Assembly (NCBI GenBank): GCA_001304425.1
Contig: LJTS01000196.1
Coordinates: 1 to 5,786, forward strand
Length of the DNA stretch: 5,786 nucleotides
Direction: 5' to 3'
From: Betaproteobacteria bacterium SG8_40
Lineage (GTDB): Bacteria; Pseudomonadota; Gammaproteobacteria; Burkholderiales; Eutrophovitaceae
The position numbers were made by a program, and so were the translations under genes. The stretch's first letter is position 1. Each line of letters begins with the position of its first letter. Positions 1 through 5,572 of the stretch are shown here, piece by piece. The notes below the pieces were generated by a model that saw only the letters and a program-made list of their open reading frames with translations, ran no database searches and was not told the origin of the DNA.

Positions 1-46
1 CGGCAACTACCGCTTCAGCGACATCAACGCGGTCACGCACAACTGA
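1..46 (+). CDS. 3' end of an unidentified protein (partial)
   Basis: Reading from base 2, the window opens with 14 codons (GNYRFSDINAVTHN) and a TGA stop at 44-46. All 14 codons end in G or C, which matches the codon habit of the other genes and argues that this is the coding frame. A second frame stays open to a stop at about 81 but has poorer third-position bias. A strong plus-strand terminator follows 60 bases later, which supports a plus-strand gene ending here. The 14 residues do not end in an aromatic residue, as outer-membrane barrels usually do. They are too few for me to identify the family. Confidence 0.6.
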   Translation, partial: GNYRFSDINAVTHN

Positions 47-105
47 GCAGGCCGCAGTCCGGTCGGGCCGTGATGGTCTGACCAACCGCATCCTTCGCCA
101 CATGC

Positions 106-143
106 AAAGAGGCCATCCGGCACATACGCCCGATGGCCTTTTT
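106..143 (+). terminator. Rho-independent terminator of the upstream gene
   Basis: The stem arm GGCCATC (111-117) pairs with GATGGCC (132-138). After one C/C mismatch, an inner GGC/GCC extension (119-121 with 128-130) closes a 6-base loop (122-127). The right arm runs straight into five T residues (139-143), and the left arm is preceded by an A-rich stretch (106-110). It lies about 60 bases after the TGA at 44-46 and ahead of the non-coding gap, so it most likely ends that transcript. Confidence 0.85.
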
Positions 144-364
144 GCTTGTGTTGCTGCACGTTGCCCGCCCGGCATTCTGTCCGGTGTTTCGCTTTGCGCC
201 GGCCCGGGCCGCGTCAAAGCGGCCGCCGCGGGTGCGGCGCATTAACTGCGCCTGACGGTGCGGTGTTGCCCGGTGTCGGGGGCGCGATCCGATGTGGGCC
301 TGAAAGTTGCGTCGCGATGGCATATGCCGGGAGCGGTAGCGCTGCCAAAAGTTTAAACAATTCA

Positions 365-392
365 GCTAACTACGCCCCCACGTAGCCGTAGC
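365..392. other. Imperfect inverted repeat upstream of the lipoprotein gene
   Basis: CTACG (370-374) pairs with CGTAG (381-385) across the 6-base loop CCCCCA. An outer GCTA (365-368) pairs with TAGC (389-392) after a small internal bulge. It ends about 50 bases before the lipoprotein ATG and overlaps the best -10-like stretch. It could therefore be an operator or a 5' leader hairpin. No T-run follows, so it is not an intrinsic terminator. The structure is visible; its role is a guess. Confidence 0.35.
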
Positions 393-427
393 GCTCTGGG
401 GTTGCCGGCTGTTCGCATCAGTAAACC

Positions 428-433
428 GGAGAG
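428..433 (+). promoter_or_regulatory. Ribosome binding site that decides the lipoprotein start
   Basis: GGAGAG lies 10 bases before the ATG at 444. The open frame could extend back to a TTG at 402, but the extra 14 residues would put charged residues ahead of the signal peptide. No Shine-Dalgarno precedes that TTG. The site therefore favours the ATG at 444. Confidence 0.65.
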
Positions 434-443
434 ACGTATCGAC

Positions 444-1490
444 ATGCCCAGGCCATTCCCGCCCATTGTGACGCCCAGCGCCGCCCGCACGGCACTGTGG
501 TTGTCGGTAGTTTCGTTGTTGCTATCAGGCTGTGCCGGTCACTCGCTGGTCTCGAATGACGAACTGGAAGCGGACCGGCAGAAACGGCAGACGCTTGAAT
601 TGCGCCAGGACGAACTGCTGGCAAGACAGGAACAATTGCTGGTCCAGATCATCAGCTTGACGTCGGCTCAGGGCGAACTCGACAGGCTTCTCGCGGCCGA
701 AGAGGCGAAGCGCGAGTCCCTGGAGCAGCAGCTTGCTCAAGCCGACGAACAACGCGATGCACTGGAACGACGAGGGAAAGAAATCGAATCGTATCTGCGC
801 GAGCAGGAATCCGCCGTTGAACGCGTGAAGCTTCTGACGCTGCAGTTGGAACAATGGCGCGAGCAGGACCTTGCGCGGCAATCCGCGATGGCCGAGGCAA
901 CGCACGAGGACGATGCGGGCATGTACCTGCAACTACTGGAGAAGAATGCCCAGCTCGACCGGCTCAACGATCAACTTGGCGAGGCGATTCTGGAAGTCGT
1001 GCGCACGAAAGCCAAATTGCGCAGCATGGAAAGCAGGGCCGAGGCAGCATCCGATCTGGCCGAGGCCGAGATTGCGATTCAGGCGATGATGTCGCAAGGC
1101 AGTGGCTGGGAGACGGATCCGGGCGTCATCAAGGCCCGCGAACTGAGCGAACTCAGTGCCGGCGAGTTTGAGCGGGGCAATTACGGCGGGGCCTTGTACC
1201 TGACGGGCCAGGCGAAGAATGTGATCAAGGGCGTAGAGGCGCGCTCGGTAGACCAGGGAACGCACTCGATGGTGGAGGGCGAGAGGGCGTTTGGCTTGCC
1301 GCTTCCGCTGCGATTGCTCAGTAACAGCGACGTAAGGCGAAACCCCTCCAATCGATCCGCTGTTGCGGCGGCGTTGCCGGCAGGTGCCGAATTGATCGGA
1401 TATTCCTACAAGGGCCGGTGGGTACGGGTGAGAACCAGCGACGGTGTCGGCGGCTGGGTGTACTACAAGAATCTGGGTAGCCTGGATTAG
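444..1490 (+). CDS. Outer-membrane lipoprotein with coiled coil and C-terminal SH3b domain
   Basis: This is a 348-residue envelope protein. Residues 1-30 form a lipoprotein signal peptide: Arg15, a hydrophobic stretch at 17-28, and the lipobox LSGC with the acylated Cys at 30. The +2 residue is Ala, not Asp, so Lol sorting predicts the outer membrane. Residues about 38-145 and 160-215 are rich in Glu, Gln, Leu and Arg with heptad-like spacing, typical of a long coiled coil. Residues 228-265 (RELSELSAGEFERGNYGGAL and onward) look like a short helical, TPR-like hairpin. Residues about 293-345 fit a bacterial SH3 domain: a DVRRNPS opening, the LPAGAEL turn, W326 and the closing GGWVYYKNL. SH3b domains often bind peptidoglycan or peptides, so a periplasmic scaffold or wall-associated role is inferred. 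I do not recognise a named family. Its TAG stop overlaps the stop of the convergent cyclase gene. Confidence 0.88.
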   Translation: MPRPFPPIVTPSAARTALWLSVVSLLLSGCAGHSLVSNDELEADRQKRQTLELRQDELLARQEQLLVQIISLTSAQGELDRLLAAEEAKRESLEQQLAQADEQRDALERRGKEIESYLREQESAVERVKLLTLQLEQWREQDLARQSAMAEATHEDDAGMYLQLLEKNAQLDRLNDQLGEAILEVVRTKAKLRSMESRAEAASDLAEAEIAIQAMMSQGSGWETDPGVIKARELSELSAGEFERGNYGGALYLTGQAKNVIKGVEARSVDQGTHSMVEGERAFGLPLPLRLLSNSDVRRNPSNRSAVAAALPAGAELIGYSYKGRWVRVRTSDGVGGWVYYKNLGSLD

Positions 1491-3322
1491 GACTTGCGGG
1501 TGCGCTTCGTTCGCGATGGCTCGCCGCTGCCGGCGCGTGCGCCCGGCTTTGCATCGGACAGCACGACCCGGTTGCGTCCGCTTTCCTTCCCCTGGTAAAG
1601 GGCAGCGTCGGCGCTTTCTATCAGCGTTACCGGAGTTGTGCCGTTTTCGGGGAAGGTGGCAACACCGATGCTGACGCTCACCGCTTCCTGACTGTTGTTC
1701 AGGTCGCTTGTTGCCGTACCGACGCCGGTACGGATGCGTTCGGCAACGCCCATGGCGGCCTCGGCACCGTGCTCCGGCAAAATGATGAGGAATTCTTCGC
1801 CGCCGTACCGCGCAGCGAGGTCCATGTCGCGAATCGATTGCCTGAACAGCGACGCAATCTTCACCAGGAGGTCATCTCCTGCCAGATGGCCGTAGGTGTC
1901 GTTGTAGCGCTTGAAATGATCGATATCAATCATCAGCACCGCGAAGTTGTGTTTCAGCCGTGAGGCGCGGGACACCTCATTGGAGAGTGTCTCCATCATG
2001 TACCGACGGTTATACAGCCCGGTCAGGCCGTCGGTAATCGAGATTTCCTGCAGTTCCCGATTGGTCTTCGTCAGCGTGTCGTTGACGGCGGCCAACTCCT
2101 GCTGATCGTCACGCAGCTTGCCGACCATGTAGTTGAAGACTTCGGTCAGGTAGCCGATCTCGCCGCCGCCGATGAGCGGCACTTCGACACCGAGGTTGCC
2201 GTTCGCGACCTCACTTGCGCCGCGGGTCAGCCTGTGCAGCGGCCTTACGATCGTCACCCCGAGAAGATATGCGCTCGTGCCGATAACGAGCAATACGGCC
2301 ACGGTGATGAGCAATGTCAGGTTTCGTATCCTGATGATCTGTTCATAGGCGTCGGCTTCGGTGATCTCGGCCAGAATGGCCCATTCCTGCTGGGAAGACA
2401 GCGCAATATTGCCCAGCACTTCCTGCTGCGCGAGATTCGTGTATTCGATCGCCGGCAAAGCTGGCTCGGCGGTGCTTTCGCCAACCAGGCGCTGGATTAC
2501 CGTTTCGGGCAGGCGCGCCTGTTTTTGGTCCGGCAACGCGCCATTCGAACTGGTGATCACGCGCCCGTCGATGTCGATGAGATACATCTGCACTGTTTCG
2601 CGGGGCGTCAGCTTGCCCATGATTTCCTCGACCGCGACGAAGTTCAGCGTGGTGGCCAGCAAGCCTAGCAACTGGTCGTCGGCTGACTTGATCGGGACGG
2701 CGATGCGCACGACCGTCTGCGCCGATGTTTCATCCCAATAAGCGCTGCCCACGATTGCATCGCCGGCGCGCGCCAACAGCAGCCAGTTCCCGGGCAGGTT
2801 GATTGCACTGGCATGTCCGCCGCTGCTGGAAACGACCTGGCCGTCTGGATTGATTACCAGCAGTTCCTCGTAGTCGCGAAATTTTTCGCTGACTGATTTG
2901 AGGTAGGTATTGAGCCGTCGCATCGCGTCCGGATTGACGCGTCCGCCACGGCTTTTCTGCAAATTCTCCGAGACTTCGTAGGAACTGGAAAAGACCCGCA
3001 GTTCATAGATGCGTTGTTTGATCCAGATATCGAGTTCGCGCGATGCCTGTGAACTGGCCACGCGAAGTTCCTCGCTGACTTTTTCGCTCGTCACGCGAGA
3101 GTTCTGACCGTAGGAAAGCCATCCCATCGTCAGTGACGGAATCAGTGTGGCGGTCAGCGCGAACACCAGGATTTTCCGCTTGATTTCGTCCAGCCGTAGC
3201 AGATGCAGAAGGCGCGCTAAAGCCTGTTCCCAACGCAACAATGAGGTACCCGTGCGAGTTCTAGATGGCGTGCAACATGCACCTGAAGCAAGTTGAGTGC
3301 CTCGGACCGCCTTATGGCCCAC
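1487..3322 (-). CDS. Membrane-bound diguanylate cyclase (dCache-HAMP-GGDEF)
   Basis: Inner-membrane sensor enzyme that makes c-di-GMP from two GTP. Numbering is from the GTG at 3322 (611 residues). TM1 lies at about 50-70, a periplasmic dCache-type sensor at about 75-328, and TM2 at about 334-358. HAMP spans about 358-410 (Pro361, GGGEIG ending at 390, FNYM at 396-399), and GGDEF about 428-590. The catalytic half looks fully active. The motif is GGEEF (507-511), the metal-binding Asp aligns at D466, and guanine-contacting residues at N474 and D483. The product-inhibition site RxxD is present (R498-D501), five residues before GGEEF, as in PleD. There is no EAL domain. The sensor lacks the Arg-x-Trp-Tyr signature I associate with amino-acid dCache domains, so the ligand is unknown. 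The tail (591-611) is basic and low-complexity. The start is uncertain: no clear Shine-Dalgarno precedes the GTG, and residues 1-30 look non-native. TTG codons at 3241 and 3238 are alternatives. Confidence 0.93.
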   Translation of the reverse strand: MGHKAVRGTQLASGACCTPSRTRTGTSLLRWEQALARLLHLLRLDEIKRKILVFALTATLIPSLTMGWLSYGQNSRVTSEKVSEELRVASSQASRELDIWIKQRIYELRVFSSSYEVSENLQKSRGGRVNPDAMRRLNTYLKSVSEKFRDYEELLVINPDGQVVSSSGGHASAINLPGNWLLLARAGDAIVGSAYWDETSAQTVVRIAVPIKSADDQLLGLLATTLNFVAVEEIMGKLTPRETVQMYLIDIDGRVITSSNGALPDQKQARLPETVIQRLVGESTAEPALPAIEYTNLAQQEVLGNIALSSQQEWAILAEITEADAYEQIIRIRNLTLLITVAVLLVIGTSAYLLGVTIVRPLHRLTRGASEVANGNLGVEVPLIGGGEIGYLTEVFNYMVGKLRDDQQELAAVNDTLTKTNRELQEISITDGLTGLYNRRYMMETLSNEVSRASRLKHNFAVLMIDIDHFKRYNDTYGHLAGDDLLVKIASLFRQSIRDMDLAARYGGEEFLIILPEHGAEAAMGVAERIRTGVGTATSDLNNSQEAVSVSIGVATFPENGTTPVTLIESADAALYQGKESGRNRVVLSDAKPGARAGSGEPSRTKRTRKS

Positions 3323-3404
3323 CGTGCCGGGTCAGTAACGCCGCTGCCGGGCACGCGGACGGCTGCTGAACTTCCCCGATTCGCGCGCAGCGGGCAGGGG
3401 TTTT

Positions 3405-4235
3405 CTATGAATGTTCGCCGGGCGGCAACCAGTGCGCCAGTGCGTAACCGATTGTGACCATACGTGCGACCTGGGCAGGGCTGGTGACATAACCGGTCAG
3501 CGTTCGATGCGCCTGATCAGGCAGCACGACATCGGTGTTGCGCCAGGCCGCGAGGCGCAAACCCTCCTGCTGCGCCAGGGTGATCATCCGCCTGGCGGCT
3601 TGTGCAATCGAGCCGTCGGCGTGCGCGGGCGCGAACTCGGAAAGCACAAGCGAGAGGAAGCCGGGCCAGTGGCCCAGGTGTCGCCACAAGGTGGCGACAT
3701 GGGCATCGATGCCGGAAGTGCCGAATGCGTTGACTTGCCGGATCAGATCCCAGGTTTGCGGATCGATCGCCTCGCGGGCGAGCAGGGCGGGGAACGAACC
3801 CCATGCCGGCATCGTGCGCCAGCGGCCTTGTTGTTTCTTGCCCGACGCCGGTGCGGTCAGCGCCGCGAGCGCGACCAGGTTCAAGCCGTTGGAGCGGTTA
3901 TAGGCATCGATGACGGTACGGATCGATTCGAGTTGTGCGCGGCTGATGCCGGCGCGGGCAAGTCGAGCGGGGGCCGGCGTTTCCGCCGTCGGCAATCCGC
4001 ATTGTTCGATGACGCGCTCGAGCGCGGGCTCCGTGCGCCCGCTCAGGTAAATCGGTTTCGCTGCCTGCCAAACGGTTTCCAGACTGTCGCCCATACCCGC
4101 AAGGCCGCGCCAGATGGACGTGATCAACGGGATGCCCATGGTTTCGCGAATGTCGGCGAATATCCGGGCGGTTTCGCCCGTGGCCGAAGACTCGTCCAAA
4201 GCGGTGACGGGGTCATAATTGAAATCGGCGGTCAT
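3405..4235 (-). CDS. DehI-family (haloacid dehalogenase group I fold) protein, catalytic residues not conserved
   Basis: This is a 276-residue cytoplasmic helical protein with no signal peptide. It resembles the DehI family ('halocarboxylic acid dehydrogenase DehI'), whose founder in Pseudomonas putida PP3 hydrolyses D- and L-2-haloacids and is built from two pseudo-repeats of about 130 residues. Here repeat 1 begins at about 18 (TGETARIFADIRETMGIPL) and includes IDAYNRSNGLNLVALAALTA (109-128). Repeat 2 begins at about 155 and contains ATLWRHLGHWPGFL (181-194). Length and repeat layout fit the family. Aligned by eye to DehI from memory, the catalytic Asp189 falls on Leu183 and active-site Trp34 on Leu37, so haloacid hydrolysis is doubtful. 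The ATG at 4235 is chosen because an upstream extension to 4322 would overlap the transferase gene and is Pro/Arg-rich. GAGAACGG lies just before this ATG as a weak ribosome binding site. Probably co-transcribed with the transferase 67 bases upstream. Confidence 0.72.
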   Translation of the reverse strand: MTADFNYDPVTALDESSATGETARIFADIRETMGIPLITSIWRGLAGMGDSLETVWQAAKPIYLSGRTEPALERVIEQCGLPTAETPAPARLARAGISRAQLESIRTVIDAYNRSNGLNLVALAALTAPASGKKQQGRWRTMPAWGSFPALLAREAIDPQTWDLIRQVNAFGTSGIDAHVATLWRHLGHWPGFLSLVLSEFAPAHADGSIAQAARRMITLAQQEGLRLAAWRNTDVVLPDQAHRTLTGYVTSPAQVARMVTIGYALAHWLPPGEHS

Positions 4236-4302
4236 ATCCGTTCTCGACTGTATTGGTTGCGTGCCGGCTTCCGGCGGCGCACAAGCGCTTGGTCGTGCAC
4301 CC

Positions 4303-5145
4303 TTAGTCGAGGTCGCTCGCATCGTGCCTTTCGGGCACCCGCTCTTCCTCGGGTCCCCATTGTCTGTTCACCCGCCGGCCGCGCTGAACCGCAGGGCGCT
4401 GCATGATCTCCTCTGCCCACCTGACTACGTTCGTGTAGGAGGCAACATCGAGAAACTCCTTCGCTCCGTACAAGCGGCCCAGCACCAGCGCGCCGTACCA
4501 GGCGAAGTTGGCGATGTCCGCAATGTTGTAGTCGTCGCCGCAAAGGTATCTGCGCGCCGCGAGATTCCGATCGAGGACGTCCAGTTGCCGCTTGACTTCC
4601 ATCGCGTATCGATTGATGGGGTATTCGAGCTTTTCCGGTGCGTAGGCGTAAAAATGGCCAAAGCCGCCGCCGAGATAGGGCGCACTTCCAACTTGCCAGA
4701 ACAGCCACGACATGCACTCGGCGCGTGCCGACGGTTCGCTGGGCAGGAAGGCATCAAATTTTTCTGCGAGATAGACGAGAATGGCGCCGGATTCGAACAC
4801 GCGGGTAGGCGGGTTGGTGCTTACATCCAGCAGCGCCGGAATTTTTGAGTTGGGGTTCAACTCGGTAAAGCCGCTGCCAAACTGCTCGCCTTTGTTGATG
4901 TCGACAAGAAATGCATCGTACTCTGCGCCCTGCTTGCCGATGGCGAGCAATTCCTCGAGCAGAACCGTGACTTTCACGCCGTTGGGTGTCGCCAGCGAAT
5001 AGAGTTGCAGCGGATGCTTGCCCCGGGGAAGCGGCTGATCGTGCGTAGCACCCGCAACCGGTCGGTTGATTTTCTCGAACTTGCCGCCGCTTGGCGAATC
5101 CCAGGTCCAGACGGCTGGAGGCGTGTAGGCAGATCTGTCGTTCAT
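4303..5145 (-). CDS. yghU: YghU-type (nu-class) glutathione transferase / disulfide-bond oxidoreductase
   Basis: This 280-residue protein is close to E. coli YghU (288 residues) along its whole length. The E. coli protein binds two glutathiones and has strong disulfide-bond reductase activity. Landmarks are AVWTWDSPSGGKF (11-23), INRPVAG (26-32), GKHPLQLYSLATPNGVKVT (42-60), NPNSKIPAL with cis-Pro103 (97-105), RVFESGAILVYLAEKF (115-130) and GGGFGHFYAYAP (159-170). The C-terminal NRQWGPEEE...ERHDASD also matches. The thioredoxin-like domain spans about 45-130 and the helical domain about 135-260. The conserved Asn27 and Thr53-Pro54-Asn55, which contact glutathione in this class, are present. 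There is no catalytic Cys or Tyr in the usual place, as expected for the class. The ATG at 5145 is chosen because it aligns with the YghU N-terminus. A frame open to 5352 adds an Arg-rich stretch. No clear Shine-Dalgarno precedes the ATG. A short GCCGG/CCGGC hairpin (4263-4275) lies between it and the next gene, without a T-run. Confidence 0.93.
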   Translation of the reverse strand: MNDRSAYTPPAVWTWDSPSGGKFEKINRPVAGATHDQPLPRGKHPLQLYSLATPNGVKVTVLLEELLAIGKQGAEYDAFLVDINKGEQFGSGFTELNPNSKIPALLDVSTNPPTRVFESGAILVYLAEKFDAFLPSEPSARAECMSWLFWQVGSAPYLGGGFGHFYAYAPEKLEYPINRYAMEVKRQLDVLDRNLAARRYLCGDDYNIADIANFAWYGALVLGRLYGAKEFLDVASYTNVVRWAEEIMQRPAVQRGRRVNRQWGPEEERVPERHDASDLD

Positions 5146-5204
5146 GGTTGGCTGTCGTCGTGAGAGTGAACCGCGTAGTTTACGCGCTTGCGCCGGAGCC
5201 GGAC

Positions 5205-5309
5205 CGGATTCGATTCGTTCTCGCCAGGCAGCAAGGCTGACATGAACACCTGTGGTGCGCGACGCGATGCCAACACCAGTTTCTCGAAGAGTGCGAATTC
5301 GATTCGTTT
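5205..5309. repeat. Pair of short direct repeats upstream of the yghU homologue
   Basis: CGGATTCGATTCGTT (5205-5219) and CGAATTCGATTCGTT (5294-5308) match in 14 of 15 bases and start 89 bases apart. Each holds two tandem ATTCG pentamers. Both lie in the gap between the small gene's terminator and the yghU ATG, where a promoter or operator would be expected. A TAAACT sequence on the minus strand near 5180 could be a -10 box, but no good -35 pairs with it. The repeat is visible; a regulatory role is only a possibility. Confidence 0.3.
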
Positions 5310-5332
5310 GCGTCCGCGCGAGCGGGACAGCC

Positions 5333-5372
5333 AAAAAAAGACCCGGGGCCAAAGGGAGGGAAGGCGCCCGGG
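5333..5372 (-). terminator. Rho-independent terminator of the small gene
   Basis: On the minus strand, CCCGGGCGCC (5372-5363) pairs with GGCCCCGGG (5350-5342) around a 12-base loop, with one bulged base. After two more bases (5341-5340) comes a run of seven T residues (5339-5333). It starts 8 bases after the TAA of the 63-residue gene. It should end that transcript before the yghU homologue, making the small gene monocistronic. Confidence 0.87.
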
Positions 5373-5380
5373 CGAAAACC

Positions 5381-5572
5381 TTAGAGATCGAAGCCCTTGT
5401 CGAGGTGCAGGAGGCGTTTCAGCAGGCTGTCCAGCACCACGTAGTTGTGTAGACCGTACAGTGCATCCGCTTCGTGCTGCTGCCTGGCTTGTGCGCGCGC
5501 CCGTTCGTCATCGGGTTTGCCATCCACGATCGTGCCTGTCCGCGTATCGGTTTCAACTTTCCAGCGATTCAT
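5381..5572 (-). CDS. Small hypothetical protein (63 aa)
   Basis: I do not recognise this protein. It is judged real because a near-perfect Shine-Dalgarno precedes its ATG, its TAA stop is followed within 8 bases by a strong terminator, and it fills the space between them. The 63 residues have a probable N-terminal beta-hairpin (MNRWKVETDTRTGTIV), then a charged segment rich in Arg, Gln, Asp and Glu (about 18-36). An amphipathic helix with a Leu-rich face follows (YVVLDSLLKRLLHLDKGF, about 44-61). There is no signal peptide or transmembrane segment, and no Cys, so a cytoplasmic protein is likely. The Leu-rich end could mediate dimer or partner binding. This is inference. Confidence 0.72.
   Translation of the reverse strand: MNRWKVETDTRTGTIVDGKPDDERARAQARQQHEADALYGLHNYVVLDSLLKRLLHLDKGFDL

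Larger units (their letters stand above)
144..443. other. Intergenic region without a convincing gene
   Basis: These 300 bases separate the terminator from the lipoprotein start. Open frames exist on both strands, but they are rich in Arg, Cys and Pro, lack a ribosome binding site and look like GC-rich noise. The region should hold the lipoprotein promoter. AT-rich spots suited to a -10 box lie around 351-372, where there is an 8-base palindrome GTTTAAAC (351-358) and a TAACTA (367-372). I could not pair either with a credible -35 box, so no promoter is called. An imperfect hairpin at 365-392 is listed separately. Confidence 0.5.

Noticed and set aside
33..385. Overlapping open frames on both strands left of the lipoprotein gene
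   Set aside because: They cross the terminator at 106-143, have no ribosome binding site, and translate to Arg-, Cys- and Pro-rich sequence unlike a real protein.
1529..1550. Possible plus-strand terminator after the lipoprotein stop (GCCGG...CCCGGC then TTT)
   Set aside because: It lies 38 bases past the stop inside the cyclase coding sequence, but the stem is bulged and the T-tract has only three T. GC-rich coding DNA gives such stems by chance.
3240..3285. tRNA-like fragment suggested by a TTCTAGA loop and the odd cyclase N-terminus
   Set aside because: The flanking bases do not form a T-arm stem, and no acceptor, D or anticodon arm can be drawn.
3324..3353. Possible hairpin between the DehI-like gene and the cyclase (GTGCCGG / CCGGGCAC)
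   Set aside because: It has a bulge, a 16-base loop and no T-run on either strand. It does not support a terminator or a clear operator.
3411..4406. A 331-codon plus-strand open frame opposite the DehI-like gene
   Set aside because: It is antisense to a gene with recognisable family motifs. Its translation is rich in Arg, Gly and Ala without domain signatures. Long antisense frames are common in GC-rich genes with G/C-ending codons.
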